Both the position numbers and the translations under genes were made by a program. The notes under the pieces were generated by a model, which was not told the origin of the DNA, did no database searches, and was given only the letters and a program-made list of their open reading frames with translations. From contig CAWCFV010000002.1 of assembly GCA_963794995.1 (NCBI GenBank), positions 2,914,001-2,978,000 of the forward strand: DNA of 64,000 nucleotides, in the 5' to 3' direction. Below, piece after piece: positions 8,510 to 18,100 of this stretch; position 1 is the first letter of the stretch; every line of letters begins with the position of its first letter. The DNA is from CAWCFV01 sp963794995 (GTDB lineage Bacteria; Actinomycetota; Actinomycetes; JACCUZ01).

Positions 8510-9544
8510 GTGACGCAGGGAGACGAGGACGTCGCCCTGCCTCGCTGGCGCGACCCGGTGTGGCGCGCCGGGGTCGACGCGTGGGTGGCCGACCAGCTGG
8601 CGCGGCTCGGCCTGCGGCAGGTGGGCGCGGCCCGGCAGGACCGCTCCTACCCCTGGTCCACGGTGATCCAGGTACCGACGTCGCCAGCCCCGGTGTGGTT
8701 CAAGGCCAACGCCCTCGGCATGAAGCAGGAGGCGGCGCTGTACGAGGTGCTCGTGCGGCGGGCGCCCGAGCACGTCCTCGAACCGCTCGCCCTCGACGTC
8801 GAGCGGGGCTGGCTGCTGCTGCCCGACGGTGGGCCGACGCTGCGGTCGGTGGAGGGTGCCCGTGCCGACCTCGGCGTGTGGGAGCAGCTGCTCGTCGAGT
8901 ACGCCGCCCTGCAGCGCAGCCTGGAGCCCTATGTCGACGAGCTGTCCGCCGCCGGTCTGGTCGACGCGACGCCCGAGGCGCTGCCCGCCCTCCGCGACGC
9001 CCTGCTCGCCGATCCTTCGCTGCTGCTGCTCGACACCGACCGTGGCCTGAGCTCCGCCGAGCGCGACGCCCTCGTGGCGCACGCCCCGGCGTACGCCCGG
9101 CAGTGCCGGGACCTCGCGGCCTTCGGGATCCCGGCGACCCTGCAGCACGACGACCTGCACGACAACAACGTCTTCGCCCCGGCGTCGCCGGGCGGTCCGC
9201 TGCGCGTCTTCGACTGGGGCGACGCCGTGGTCGGTCAGCCGTTCGGGTCGCTGCTGATCAGCCTGAGGTTCGTCGCTGAGCTCGCGGGCCTGCCGCCCGG
9301 TGCGCCCGAGCTGGCCCGGCTGCGGGACGCCTACCTGGAGGCCTGGACCGACGACTTCGACCGGCGCGACCTGGTGGCCGCGGCCCGGCTGGCGGTCCGG
9401 GTCGGCGCGGTGTCACGCGCCGACTGCTTCCGGCGCGCCGTCCTGGAGTGGGACGGGGGCTACCGCACGATCTTCGACGAGGGGGTGCCGAGCTGGTTGC
9501 GCGAGCAGCGCGACCCCACCCCGCTCGACCCCCACCCGGCCTGA
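8510..9544 (+). CDS. Aminoglycoside phosphotransferase family kinase
   Basis: A 344-residue protein-kinase-like fold enzyme. HDDLHDNNV (about residue 220) is the catalytic loop HxDxxxxN, and FDWGDA is the metal-binding Asp segment. Members phosphorylate antibiotics, choline, homoserine or other small alcohols, and nothing here indicates which. The GTG at 8510 is chosen because GGAGG lies 8 bases upstream; an in-frame GTG at 8492 lacks a site. It follows the dehydrogenase gene by 28 bases and may be co-transcribed. Confidence 0.8.
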   Translation: MTQGDEDVALPRWRDPVWRAGVDAWVADQLARLGLRQVGAARQDRSYPWSTVIQVPTSPAPVWFKANALGMKQEAALYEVLVRRAPEHVLEPLALDVERGWLLLPDGGPTLRSVEGARADLGVWEQLLVEYAALQRSLEPYVDELSAAGLVDATPEALPALRDALLADPSLLLLDTDRGLSSAERDALVAHAPAYARQCRDLAAFGIPATLQHDDLHDNNVFAPASPGGPLRVFDWGDAVVGQPFGSLLISLRFVAELAGLPPGAPELARLRDAYLEAWTDDFDRRDLVAAARLAVRVGAVSRADCFRRAVLEWDGGYRTIFDEGVPSWLREQRDPTPLDPHPA

Positions 9545-9595
9545 CCGGCGGGAGGGCGTGTTGCCAGCCGGCGTCCGGTCACCGACACTTCGCCG

Positions 9596-10078
9596 GTGGA
9601 TCAGCTGACGGTCACAGGTGCGACCTACTCCGTGGGACGGGCCGAACGACGCGACCTGGCTGCGATCGTCGAGCTGCTGCGGGAGGACAGCCTGGGCGCC
9701 TCCCGGGAGCTGGACGACCTCGCGCCGTACGAGAGCGCGTTCGCAGCGATCGACAGCGACCTGAGACACCTCCTGGTGGTCGTCCGGGCGGCCGACGGAG
9801 CCGTGGTGGCGACGATGCACCTCACCCTGCTGCCCGGCCTGGCGCGCGGTGCGGCGACGCGACTGCAGATCGAGGCCGTCCGCATCGCCGGCCCGGCTCG
9901 GGGATCGGGTCTCGGGTCAGCGCTGTTCGAGTGGGCCCATGAGTACGGCCGGGACCGGGGGGCCGTGCTCTCGCAGCTGACCACGGACACGACACGACAG
10001 GACGCCCACCGGTTCTATGCTCGGCTGGGCTACGAGGCCAGTCATTACGGCATGAAACGGTCGCTCCTCGACGGCTGA
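9596..10078 (+). CDS. GNAT family N-acetyltransferase
   Basis: A 160-residue single-domain acetyltransferase. Acetyl-CoA-binding residues lie in IAGPARGSGLGSALF. The C-terminal TRQDAHRFYARLGYEAS is the classic end of the GNAT fold. It resembles small N-acyltransferases of unknown substrate. It starts with GTG with no clear ribosome site; GACACT 6 bases upstream could be a weak leaderless -10. Confidence 0.85.
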   Translation: MDQLTVTGATYSVGRAERRDLAAIVELLREDSLGASRELDDLAPYESAFAAIDSDLRHLLVVVRAADGAVVATMHLTLLPGLARGAATRLQIEAVRIAGPARGSGLGSALFEWAHEYGRDRGAVLSQLTTDTTRQDAHRFYARLGYEASHYGMKRSLLDG

Positions 10079-10107
10079 GCGCTCCGGCCGGCCACGCGCG
10101 GCACGGG

Positions 10108-10707
10108 CTACCGGCCGAGCAGCCGCCGGGCCTCGTCCAGGGTCCGCTGGAGCAGGTCGCGCAGGTCGGCCACCTCGGCCGGGGAGTGCGTCCCGCTCCG
10201 GGTGAGGGTGCGCAGCTCGGAGCGGAACCAGTCGAGGGTGCGCTCCACGTCGGCGCGGAACGGGTCGCTGCTCGGCGTGCTCGCCTGCCGCTCCTCGCGC
10301 GCCCTGGCGCGGCCCTGCCGGCGGACGTCCTTCGCCGCAGCCTTGAGCTCGGTGCGCAGGTCGCGGACCGACCCCGCGACCTCGCTGCGGATCTCGGTGG
10401 CGAGGTCGCGCACCGAGCCGGCGATCTCCTGCTCGAGGTCGTCGAGGTCGCCCTGCCGCTGGGTCAGCTCATCCCGGCCGGTCTCGGTGATCCGGTAGAC
10501 CTTGCGCCCCTCCTGCACCTGATGGGTGACCAGGCCCTCGGCCTCGAGGCGCGCCAGCCGCGGGTACACCGTGCCGGCGCTGGGCGAGTAGAGGCCCATG
10601 AAGCGGTCTTCCAGCTCGCGGATCACGTCGTACCCGTGCCGGGGGCTCTCGTCGAGCAGCTTGAGCAGGTAGAGCCGCAGCCTGCCGTGCCCGAAGACCG
10701 GGCTCAT
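10108..10707 (-). CDS. PadR family transcriptional regulator
   Basis: A 199-residue DNA-binding regulator. The N-terminal winged helix (residues 8-85: LYLLKLLDESPRHGYDVI, then SAGTVYPRLARLEAEGLV) is a clear PadR domain. A long charged helical region follows, probably coiled-coil, in place of the short C-terminal domain of small PadR proteins. It shares a 4-base ATGA overlap with the upstream DUF4097 gene and so is translated from the same message. It is the likely ligand of the operator upstream of that gene and so probably autoregulates. Confidence 0.9.
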   Translation of the reverse strand: MSPVFGHGRLRLYLLKLLDESPRHGYDVIRELEDRFMGLYSPSAGTVYPRLARLEAEGLVTHQVQEGRKVYRITETGRDELTQRQGDLDDLEQEIAGSVRDLATEIRSEVAGSVRDLRTELKAAAKDVRRQGRARAREERQASTPSSDPFRADVERTLDWFRSELRTLTRSGTHSPAEVADLRDLLQRTLDEARRLLGR

Positions 10708-11519
10708 GCCGAGGCCGGGAGCCGCCGGAGGAGCGTGACGTCGCCGGACACCGTCTTGGCGCTGAGCCGCCCGTCGCCGCTGCCGACGCGGCCGTTCATG
10801 GTCGCCTTGCCAGGCTTGCGGTCGCTGGTGACCCCGTCGAACGCGCTGTCCAGGGACCCGGTCATCGTCTTCACGTCGACGCTCATGCCGACGTCCGCGG
10901 GCATCCGCAGGGTCAGGTCGCCGGAGACGCTGGACACGTCGATGCGGCCCCCGGCGAGCAGGTCGAGGTCGAGGGTCAGGTCGCCGGACACCGTCTCCGC
11001 CTTGACCCGGTCGCTGCGGCCGTCGACGACGGTGAGCTCGCCGGAGACCGTGGTGAACGCCAGGGTGCCGGCCAGCTGCCGGGTCTCCAGGTCGCCGGAC
11101 ACCGTCTGCGCGGTGATGTCGGAGCGCACCCCGTCGAGGGTCACGTCACCGGAGACGGACTTCACCGCGGTCCGGGCCGCCTCGATGCCGGACACCACGG
11201 CGTCGGCCGAGACCACGCCGAGCTCGACGGGGCAGGTGTGCGGCACCGAGACGGACACGGTCGCCTCGGCCCGGCGGTTGCCCACCCAGTCGAGCAGGCC
11301 GCCCCAGGTCAGCCGCTCGTGAACGATGGTCAGGGTGCCGTCCTCGAGGGTGACGGTCAGGGGGCCGTCGAGGTCGCTGACCTCCACCCGGGCGGCGCCG
11401 GACTCGGCGTCCTCGGTGCGCCCGACGACGTCGATGCTGCCGGACACCATCCGGACCTCCAGGCGCCGGACACCCTCGAGGTCGAGGGACTGGGGCTGCT
11501 CGATCCGCCACTGCGGCAT
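10704..11519 (-). CDS. DUF4097 beta-strand repeat protein
   Basis: A 271-residue protein made of repeated short beta strands. VSGD/VSGE-type units recur about every 20-25 residues from residue 120 on (SVSGDVTLDG, TVSGDLETR, TVSGELTVV, TVSGDLTLD, SVSGDLTLR, TVSGDVTLL), as in DUF4097 beta-solenoids. No signal peptide or membrane anchor is seen. The ATG at 11519 has GGAGAG upstream. DUF4097 genes are often paired with PadR regulators and linked to envelope stress in Gram-positives. Its exact function is unknown. Confidence 0.85.
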   Translation of the reverse strand: MPQWRIEQPQSLDLEGVRRLEVRMVSGSIDVVGRTEDAESGAARVEVSDLDGPLTVTLEDGTLTIVHERLTWGGLLDWVGNRRAEATVSVSVPHTCPVELGVVSADAVVSGIEAARTAVKSVSGDVTLDGVRSDITAQTVSGDLETRQLAGTLAFTTVSGELTVVDGRSDRVKAETVSGDLTLDLDLLAGGRIDVSSVSGDLTLRMPADVGMSVDVKTMTGSLDSAFDGVTSDRKPGKATMNGRVGSGDGRLSAKTVSGDVTLLRRLPASA

Positions 11520-11535
11520 GATGGGCTCTCCATTC

Positions 11536-11584
11536 ACGATGTATCGCGTCCTGAACACGATACATCGCGATTGCTCGGTGTCAA
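11536..11584 (-). promoter_or_regulatory. Promoter and operator of the DUF4097-padR operon
   Basis: The boxes are TTGACA (11584-11579), a 16-base spacer, then TATCGT (11562-11557). CGATGTATCG at 11537-11546 and CGATACATCG at 11558-11567 are inverted copies 21 bases apart. One overlaps the -10 and the other covers the expected transcription start. This is the near-duplicate of the region at 5687-5735 and suggests repression by the PadR protein encoded in the operon. Confidence 0.65.
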
Positions 11585-11593
11585 TCCGGGTGG

Positions 11594-13105
11594 TCAGGGC
11601 AGCGACCCGGACCCGCAGGAGGTCGACGACGTCACCGGGCGCACCCGGAGCAGGTCGGTGGCCCGGGCCCGGGAGAGGTTCCAGCCGCCCGGCCCGTGCG
11701 AGTCCTGCGCGGCGGCGACGCCGGCCATGCCGGCGAGCACGCAGGACCTGGTCGGCTCGGGCAGGCGGTCCAGCTCCGGCACCGCGTCGGCGGACAGCGC
11801 CTGGAGGTACGCCACGTCGATCGAGCCGGTGGCCAGGTAGCGGTCGACGTTGCGCTGCGCGACGAACGCGTCGGGGTCCAGCGCCGCGAGCACGAGCAGG
11901 GTGCCGGCCGCCGTCGCGACCACGCCGCGGGCCAGCCAGCCGGCCCGCAGCCGGATGCCGGCAGCCATCACCAGCAGCACCAGGACGCCGAGCCAGGTCT
12001 CGAAGGCGTTCATGAACAGCCGGAGCCGGGTGAAGCCGAACGCCTCCTCGTAGAGGTGCAACCGGTAGAGCGCGGACCCGACGACGACCAGGGTCAGCGT
12101 GCACAGCGCGCCGAGCAGCACCCTCAGCGCCACCCGCTGGCCGGTGCTCCGGCGCGGTGCCCAGCGCACTGTCGCGGCCACGACCGACAGGGTCAGCAGG
12201 GTCACCGCGACCAGCTGGCCGAAGCCGCCGCGGGCGTACTCCGCGTAGGTCATGCCCGCGGTCTCGAGGACGTGCCGGTGCCCGCCGAAGAGCACGGTCA
12301 GCTGCACCGCGACGAACGTCGCGAACAACCCGACGAGGACCGCGATCGGCACCAGCCACTCGGCGGGTCGGACCGGCCGGCCGGGTGGCGGCGTCACGGC
12401 GTCCCAGCGCGGTGGCGCGGCACCGAGGAAGGCGACGCTCATCGCCGCCCCGGCGACGACGACGACGGTGACCAGCCGCACCGGCAGCAGGCCGAGGTCG
12501 ACGCGGGGGAGCAGGGCGGCGAACACCGCGTCGGCGCTGGCGAACAACGCGCCGAACACCAGCAGGAGCACGGCGGTCAGGGCGCCGACCCGGGCCGCGC
12601 CGAGCCAGCCGCGGGCGGACCGGACGTGCGGGCTCAGGCCGCGCCGCACCCAGGGCAGGCAGCGGAGCGCGGCCATCGGGAGCGAGCTGCCGGCGAGCAG
12701 CCCGGCCACCAGCCTGCGGGTCGGGACGAGTGCGTAGGACACGAGTCCCGTGGCACCCAGCAGGCTCAGGGCGACCAGCCACGGCGCGTCCCGGACCGCG
12801 ACGACGCCGAGCAGCAGCACGCCGAGACCTGCGAACGTGACCTCGTGGGCTCCCAGCCGGTGCCGCACGGTCGGCAGCGCCGCGCTGCCGGCGGCCAGGC
12901 CCGTCAGCAGGACGCCGAGGCCGGGCGTGCTGTCGACGACCAGCACCGCGCCCACCAGGCCGGCCAGCAGGGACAACGCGGTCACCGGCCGCGGGGCGGC
13001 CCGGCCACCGTCCGGCCAGAGGCGGTCGAGCCCGGCGGAGAGCGGGTCGGGCACCCGGGCTCCGCCGGTGCCAGGTCCGGCGGACGCGCCCCAGGTGTCG
13101 GTCAT
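11594..13105 (-). CDS. DUF4173 (DUF4153-like) multipass membrane protein
   Basis: A 503-residue integral membrane protein with about twelve hydrophobic segments and a family-typical central part (MTYAEYARGGFGQLVAV, then YRLHLYEEAFGFTRLRLF). The C-terminal 90 residues are hydrophilic, with DPDAFVAQRNVDRY. Members are uncharacterised but often sit with two-component systems, as here. It overlaps the histidine kinase gene by 4 bases and is the last gene of a three-gene operon. Confidence 0.85.
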   Translation of the reverse strand: MTDTWGASAGPGTGGARVPDPLSAGLDRLWPDGGRAAPRPVTALSLLAGLVGAVLVVDSTPGLGVLLTGLAAGSAALPTVRHRLGAHEVTFAGLGVLLLGVVAVRDAPWLVALSLLGATGLVSYALVPTRRLVAGLLAGSSLPMAALRCLPWVRRGLSPHVRSARGWLGAARVGALTAVLLLVFGALFASADAVFAALLPRVDLGLLPVRLVTVVVVAGAAMSVAFLGAAPPRWDAVTPPPGRPVRPAEWLVPIAVLVGLFATFVAVQLTVLFGGHRHVLETAGMTYAEYARGGFGQLVAVTLLTLSVVAATVRWAPRRSTGQRVALRVLLGALCTLTLVVVGSALYRLHLYEEAFGFTRLRLFMNAFETWLGVLVLLVMAAGIRLRAGWLARGVVATAAGTLLVLAALDPDAFVAQRNVDRYLATGSIDVAYLQALSADAVPELDRLPEPTRSCVLAGMAGVAAAQDSHGPGGWNLSRARATDLLRVRPVTSSTSCGSGSLP

Positions 13106-14118
13106 GCCGTCGCCTCCGGGGCGGCCGGCGGGAGGTCGACGACGAACCGGCAGCCGGCCCCGTCGCCCGGTGCGAGCGCGATCCGGCCGCCGTGCAGGCC
13201 GACCGCCCAGCGCGCGATGGCCAGGCCGAGGCCGGTGCTGCCGGTGCCGTCGGCGCTGCCGCGGTAGAACCGGTCGAAGACCCGGTCGCGGTCGGCCGGG
13301 TCGATACCGGGCCCGTCGTCGGCGACCTCGAGGTGCAGGCCGGCGTCGTCGGTCCGGGCGGTCACCCGCACGGTGCCGCCCGGCGGGCTGTGCCGGGCCG
13401 CGTTGTCGAGCAGGTTCGCCAGGACCTGGTGCAACCGGGCACCGTCGACCCAGGCGGACGCGTCGGCCGGCGCCACCTCGACGGCGAAGTGCACGTCCCG
13501 GCCGGCCATGGTGGCCTCGGCGACCGCGGCGTCGACGACGGGAGCGACGGGCAGCTCGCAGCGGTCCAGCGGCTCGGTGCCCGCATCGATCCGGCTGAGG
13601 TCCAGCAGCTCGCGGACCAGCCGCCCCAGCCGCTCGGTCTGCGACAGCGCCGTCCGCAGGGTCTCCGGGTCGGGCCGGGCGACGCCGTCGGCGAGGTTCT
13701 CCAGGATCGCCTGCAGCGCGGCGATCGGGGTGCGCAGCTCGTGGCTCACGTTGGCGACCAGCTCGCGCCGCTCACGGTCGGCGGCCTCCAGGTCGCCGGC
13801 CATCCGGTTGAAGGCCCGCGCCAGCTCTCCGACCTCGTCGCGGGAGGTGGCCGGCACCCGGCGGCTGTAGTCGCCGCGGGCCATCGCCCGGGCGGCGGCG
13901 GTCATCGACCGCAGCGGCGAGGTCATGCCGCGGGCCAGCACCTGCGTCACGACGAGGGCCAGCAGGACGGCGACCGGCAGCGTGTAGCGCGGCCGCCAGC
14001 CCAGGTCGACCAGCCCGTACCAGACGAAGAGCGACGCCACCGCCACGCTGACGGCGACGAGCACGCCGAGCTTGGCCTTGAGGGAGTGCACCGGGTCCAG
14101 CGGCCGGGGCCCGGTCAC
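13102..14118 (-). CDS. Two-component sensor histidine kinase
   Basis: A 338-residue membrane kinase. There are two transmembrane helices within residues 15-65 and almost no extracellular loop, so the signal is probably sensed in the membrane or through a partner. A HAMP domain follows (about 66-118), then HisKA with the phospho-acceptor His126 in SHELRTP. The C-terminal ATPase has an N box (NLLDNAARHSPPGG), DDGPGID and GLGLAIA. It starts with GTG immediately after the stop of the response-regulator gene, so the pair is translationally coupled. Confidence 0.95.
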   Translation of the reverse strand: MTGPRPLDPVHSLKAKLGVLVAVSVAVASLFVWYGLVDLGWRPRYTLPVAVLLALVVTQVLARGMTSPLRSMTAAARAMARGDYSRRVPATSRDEVGELARAFNRMAGDLEAADRERRELVANVSHELRTPIAALQAILENLADGVARPDPETLRTALSQTERLGRLVRELLDLSRIDAGTEPLDRCELPVAPVVDAAVAEATMAGRDVHFAVEVAPADASAWVDGARLHQVLANLLDNAARHSPPGGTVRVTARTDDAGLHLEVADDGPGIDPADRDRVFDRFYRGSADGTGSTGLGLAIARWAVGLHGGRIALAPGDGAGCRFVVDLPPAAPEATA

Positions 14119-14829
14119 CTAGGCCTCCACCGCGTAGCCGACGCCGTGCACGGTGCGGATCACGTCGGCGCCGAGCTTGCGACGCACCGCCTTGACGTGG
14201 CTGTCGACGGTGCGGGTCCCCGAGGCCTCCGGCCAGCCCCACACCTGCGCCAGGAGCTGCTCCCGGGAGAGCACCTGCCGGGGGCGTTCGGCCAGCGCGC
14301 TGAGCAGGTCGAACTCCAGCGGGGTGAGGTGGACGCTGTCGCCGGACCGCCGCACGCGGCGGCCCGCCCGGTCGATCTCGAGGTCGCCGAGGTGCTGGAC
14401 GGGCGCCGCCTGGCCCTGGGCCGCGAGCTCGGCGGCCCGGCGTACCCGGCGGAGCAGGGCATGGACCCGGGCGACGAGCTCGCGCATGCTGAACGGCTTG
14501 GTGAGGTAGTCGTCGGCGCCCGCAGCCAGCCCCATCAGGGTGTCGGCCTCGTCGTCGCGCGCGGTGAGCATCAGCACCGGCACCGGCCGCTGCGCCTGCA
14601 CCCGCCGGCAGACCTCCAGCCCGTCGAAGCCGGGCAGCATCACGTCGAGCACGACGAGATCGGGTGCGTGCTCGGCGGCCGCCGCGACCCCGGCCGGCCC
14701 GTCGGCGGCCACGTGGACCGTGAAGCCCTCGGCGCGCAGCCGGGCGGCGACCGCGTCGGCGATGGCGGGCTCGTCCTCGACGACGAGGACGACGGCCGCC
14801 GGGGTCGTGGGGGCCGTGGGGGAGGTCAT
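14119..14829 (-). CDS. OmpR-family response regulator
   Basis: A 236-residue transcription factor. The receiver domain (about 12-125) has the acidic pair in VVEDEP, phospho-acceptor Asp62 in VVLDVMLPG and Lys in LTKPFS. The C-terminal winged helix (about 140-235) contains LTPLEFDLLSALA and the recognition helix ending DSHVKAVRRKLG. It is first in the operon with the kinase and DUF4173 genes. A -10 lies 7 bases before the ATG. Confidence 0.95.
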   Translation of the reverse strand: MTSPTAPTTPAAVVLVVEDEPAIADAVAARLRAEGFTVHVAADGPAGVAAAAEHAPDLVVLDVMLPGFDGLEVCRRVQAQRPVPVLMLTARDDEADTLMGLAAGADDYLTKPFSMRELVARVHALLRRVRRAAELAAQGQAAPVQHLGDLEIDRAGRRVRRSGDSVHLTPLEFDLLSALAERPRQVLSREQLLAQVWGWPEASGTRTVDSHVKAVRRKLGADVIRTVHGVGYAVEA

Positions 14830-14836
14830 GCCGGCG

Positions 14837-14842
14837 AGCCTA
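14837..14842 (-). promoter_or_regulatory. Candidate -10 of the two-component operon (leaderless)
   Basis: On the minus strand TAGGCT stands 7 bases before the response-regulator ATG, which lacks a Shine-Dalgarno sequence. Confidence 0.45.
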
Positions 14843-14918
14843 GGGATGCGGAGTGCGCACGGGCTGCCGGCGAGGTGGAGATCCTGTGGAGGCCGGGCCG
14901 GTCACCGGGCGCCGGGGC

Positions 14919-15098
14919 TCACTCGTCGTCGGCGTCGTCGAGGCGGGCCAGCCAGGTGGCCAGCCGCTCGACCGGGACCTCGAAGTCGGGGTTCTCGTCG
15001 ACGAACTGCTGCAGCCGGCCGGCCAGCCACGCGACGGAGACGGTCTCCTCCCCGCGGCGGGCCTCGAGCTCCTCGATGCCGCGGTCGGTGAAGTACAC
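14919..15098 (-). CDS. DUF6104 family small protein
   Basis: A 59-residue protein starting GTG: VYFTDRGIEELEARRGEE, then a helical stretch with WLAGRLQQFVDENPDFEVP and an acidic end, DDADDE. The sequence matches the short conserved actinobacterial family DUF6104, which is usually next to kgd. It starts 11 bases after the kgd stop codon and is probably co-transcribed. The function is unknown. The frame is shorter than most gene finders accept, but codon use is strongly gene-like. Confidence 0.8.
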   Translation of the reverse strand: MYFTDRGIEELEARRGEETVSVAWLAGRLQQFVDENPDFEVPVERLATWLARLDDADDE

Positions 15099-15108
15099 GG
15101 GTGCCGCG

Positions 15109-18100
15109 CTAGAGGGTGAAGGCCTGCTCGACCAGCTGGCGCTGCTCGAGGTCGTGGACCCGGTGCGAGCCGGCGGCCGGCGAGGCCGAGGGCTTGCGCG
15201 CGACGCACGACAGCGCGCGCCCGCCGAGCTGCGCGGGCAGGTTGAGCGCCATGAACGGCCAGCTGCCCATGTTGGCCGGCTCCTCCTGCACCCAGACCAG
15301 CTGGGCGTCCGGGTAGGGCGCCACCGCCTCGCCGATCTCGCGCGCGGCCAGCGGGGCGAGCTGCTCGACGCGCACGATCGCCACCTGCTCGCCGCCGGAG
15401 CCGGCCCGCTTGGCCCGCTCGGCGAGCAGGTCGTAGTAGACCTTGCCGGCGCAGAGCAGGACCCGGCGCACCCCGGCCGGGTCGATGCCCCCCTCGGTCT
15501 CGGGGATCACCGGCCGGAACGTGCCGGACGTGAAGTCCTCGACGGGCGACGCGGCGGCCTTCAGCCGCAGCATCGACTTGGGCGTGAACACGATCAGCGG
15601 CCGACGCGGCTCGTGGTAGGCGTGCCAGCGCAGCAGGTGGAAGTACGACGCCGGGGTCGACGGGTAGGCGACCGTCATGTTGTCCTCGGCGCACATCGTG
15701 AGGAACCGCTCGATGCGTCCCGACGAGTGGTCGGGGCCCTGGCCCTCGTAGCCGTGCGGCAGCAGGAGGACGACGGACGAGCGCTGGCTCCACTTCTGCT
15801 CGGAGGCGGCGATGAACTCGTCGATGATGGTCTGCGCGCCGTTGAGGAAGTCGCCGAACTGCGCCTCCCACAGCACCAGCGCGTCCGGGCGTGCCACCGA
15901 GTAGCCGTACTCGAAGCCCATGGCGGCGAACTCCGACAGCAGCGAGTCGTAGATCCAGAACCGCGCCTGGCCCTCGTCGAGGTGGGCGAGCGGCACCCAC
16001 TCGCTGCCGGTGACCCGGTCGGTCAGGACGGCGTGCCGCTGGACGAACGTGCCGCGGCGCGAGTCCTGGCCGGACAGGCGGATCGGCTTGCCCTCGAGCA
16101 GCAGCGAGCCGAACGCGAACAGCTCGCCCATCGCCCAGTCGATGCCGCCCTCGGACGCCATCGCCGCGCGCTTCTGCAGCAGCGGCATGAGCTTCGGGTG
16201 GACGGTGAAGCCGTCGGGCAGCGCGACGAAGGCGTCGGCGATCCGCTTGACCACCTCGAGGTCGACCGCGGTCCGGCGCGTGCCGGCGGCGACCGCCGAG
16301 GACTGCTCGGCGGGTGGGTCGATGCCCTGGCCGGTGCCCTCGTCCTGCGAGGACGCGATCGCCTCGCGGGTCTCGGCGAACACCCGCTCGAGCTGCCCCT
16401 GGTAGTCACGAAGGGCCTGCTCGGCCTCCTCGACGGAGATGTCGCCGCGACCGATCAGGGACTCGGTGTAGATCTTGCGGACCGACCGCTTGGCCTCGAT
16501 CAGGCTGTACATCAGCGGCTGGGTCATCGACGGGTCGTCGCCCTCGTTGTGGCCGCGGCGGCGGTAGCAGACGAGGTCGATGACGACGTCCTTCTTGAAC
16601 TCCTGCCGGTACTCGAAGGCGAGCTTCGCGACCCGGACGCAGGCCTCGGGGTCGTCGCCGTTCACGTGGAAGATCGGTGCCTGGATCATGCGCGCGACGT
16701 CGGTGCAGTAGAACGACGAGCGCGAGGCGGCCGGCGACGTGGTGAACCCGACCTGGTTGTTGACGATGACGTGGATCGTGCCGCCGGTGCGGTAGCCGCG
16801 CAGCTGCGAGAGGTTCAGCGTCTCGGCGACCACACCCTGGCCGGCGAAGGCCGCATCGCCGTGCAGCAGGACCGCCAGCACGGTGTAGCCGTCCTCGCCC
16901 TTGTTGATGCGGTCCTGCTTGGCCCGCGTGATCCCCTCGAGCACCGGGTTGACCGCCTCGAGGTGCGACGGGTTGGCGGCGAGGTAGACCTTGCACTCGC
17001 TCCCGTCGGGGGCCTTGAACGATCCCTCGGTGCCGAGGTGGTACTTCACGTCGCCCGAGCCCTGCACCGAGCGCGGGTCCTGGTTGCCCTCGAACTCCCG
17101 GAAGATCTGTGCGTAGGACTTCCCGGCCAGGTTGGCCAGCACGTTGAGCCGGCCGCGGTGCGGCATGCCGATGGTGACCTCGTCGAGGCCGGACTCGGCC
17201 GCCGAGGTCATCACCTCGTCGAGCAGCGGGATGACCGACTCGCCGCCCTCGAGCGAGAACCGCTTCTGGCCCACGTACTTGGTCTGCAGGAACGTCTCGA
17301 ACGCCTCGGCCGCGTTGAGCCGGCGCAGGATCGTCAGCTGGTCCTGGCGGTCCGGCTTCGGGAAGCCGACCTCGACGCGCTGCTGGATCCAGCGGCGCTC
17401 CTCGGGGTCCTGGATGTGCATGTACTCGATGCCGATGCGCCGGCAGTACGACTCGCGCAGGACACCGAGGATCTCGCGCAAGGTCGCCATCGGCTTGCCG
17501 CCGAAGCCGCCGGTCGCGAACTCGCGGTCGAGGTCCCACAGCGTCAGGCCGTGCGTGACGACGTCGAGGTCGGGGTGGCTGCGCTGACGGAACTCCAGCG
17601 GGTCGGTGTCGGCCATCAGGTGCCCGCGCACGCGGTAGGCGTGGATCAGCTCCTGCACCCGGGCCTGCTTGGCGACGTCGTCCTCGTGCGAGGCCGAGAT
17701 GTCGCTGACCCAGCGGATCGGCTCGTACGGGATGCGCAGCGCGCGGAAGACCTCGTCGTAGAAGTCCTGCTCGCCGAGCAGCAGGCCGTGCACGCGGCGC
17801 AGGAAGTCGCCGGACTGGGCGCCCTGGATGATCCGGTGGTCGTACGTCGAGGTCAGCGTCATGATCTTGCTGACCGCGAGCCGGGCCAGCGTCTCGGGTG
17901 CCGCGCCCTGGTACTCGGCGGGGTACTCCATCGCGCCGACGCCGATGATCGTGCCCTGTCCGGCCATGAGTCGCGGGACCGAGTGGACCGTGCCGATCGT
18001 GCCGGGGTTGGTCAGCGTGATGGTCGTGCCGACGAAGTCGTCGGCCGTGAGCTTGTTGCCGCGAGCCCGCCGCACGACGTCCTCGTACGCCGACCAGAAG

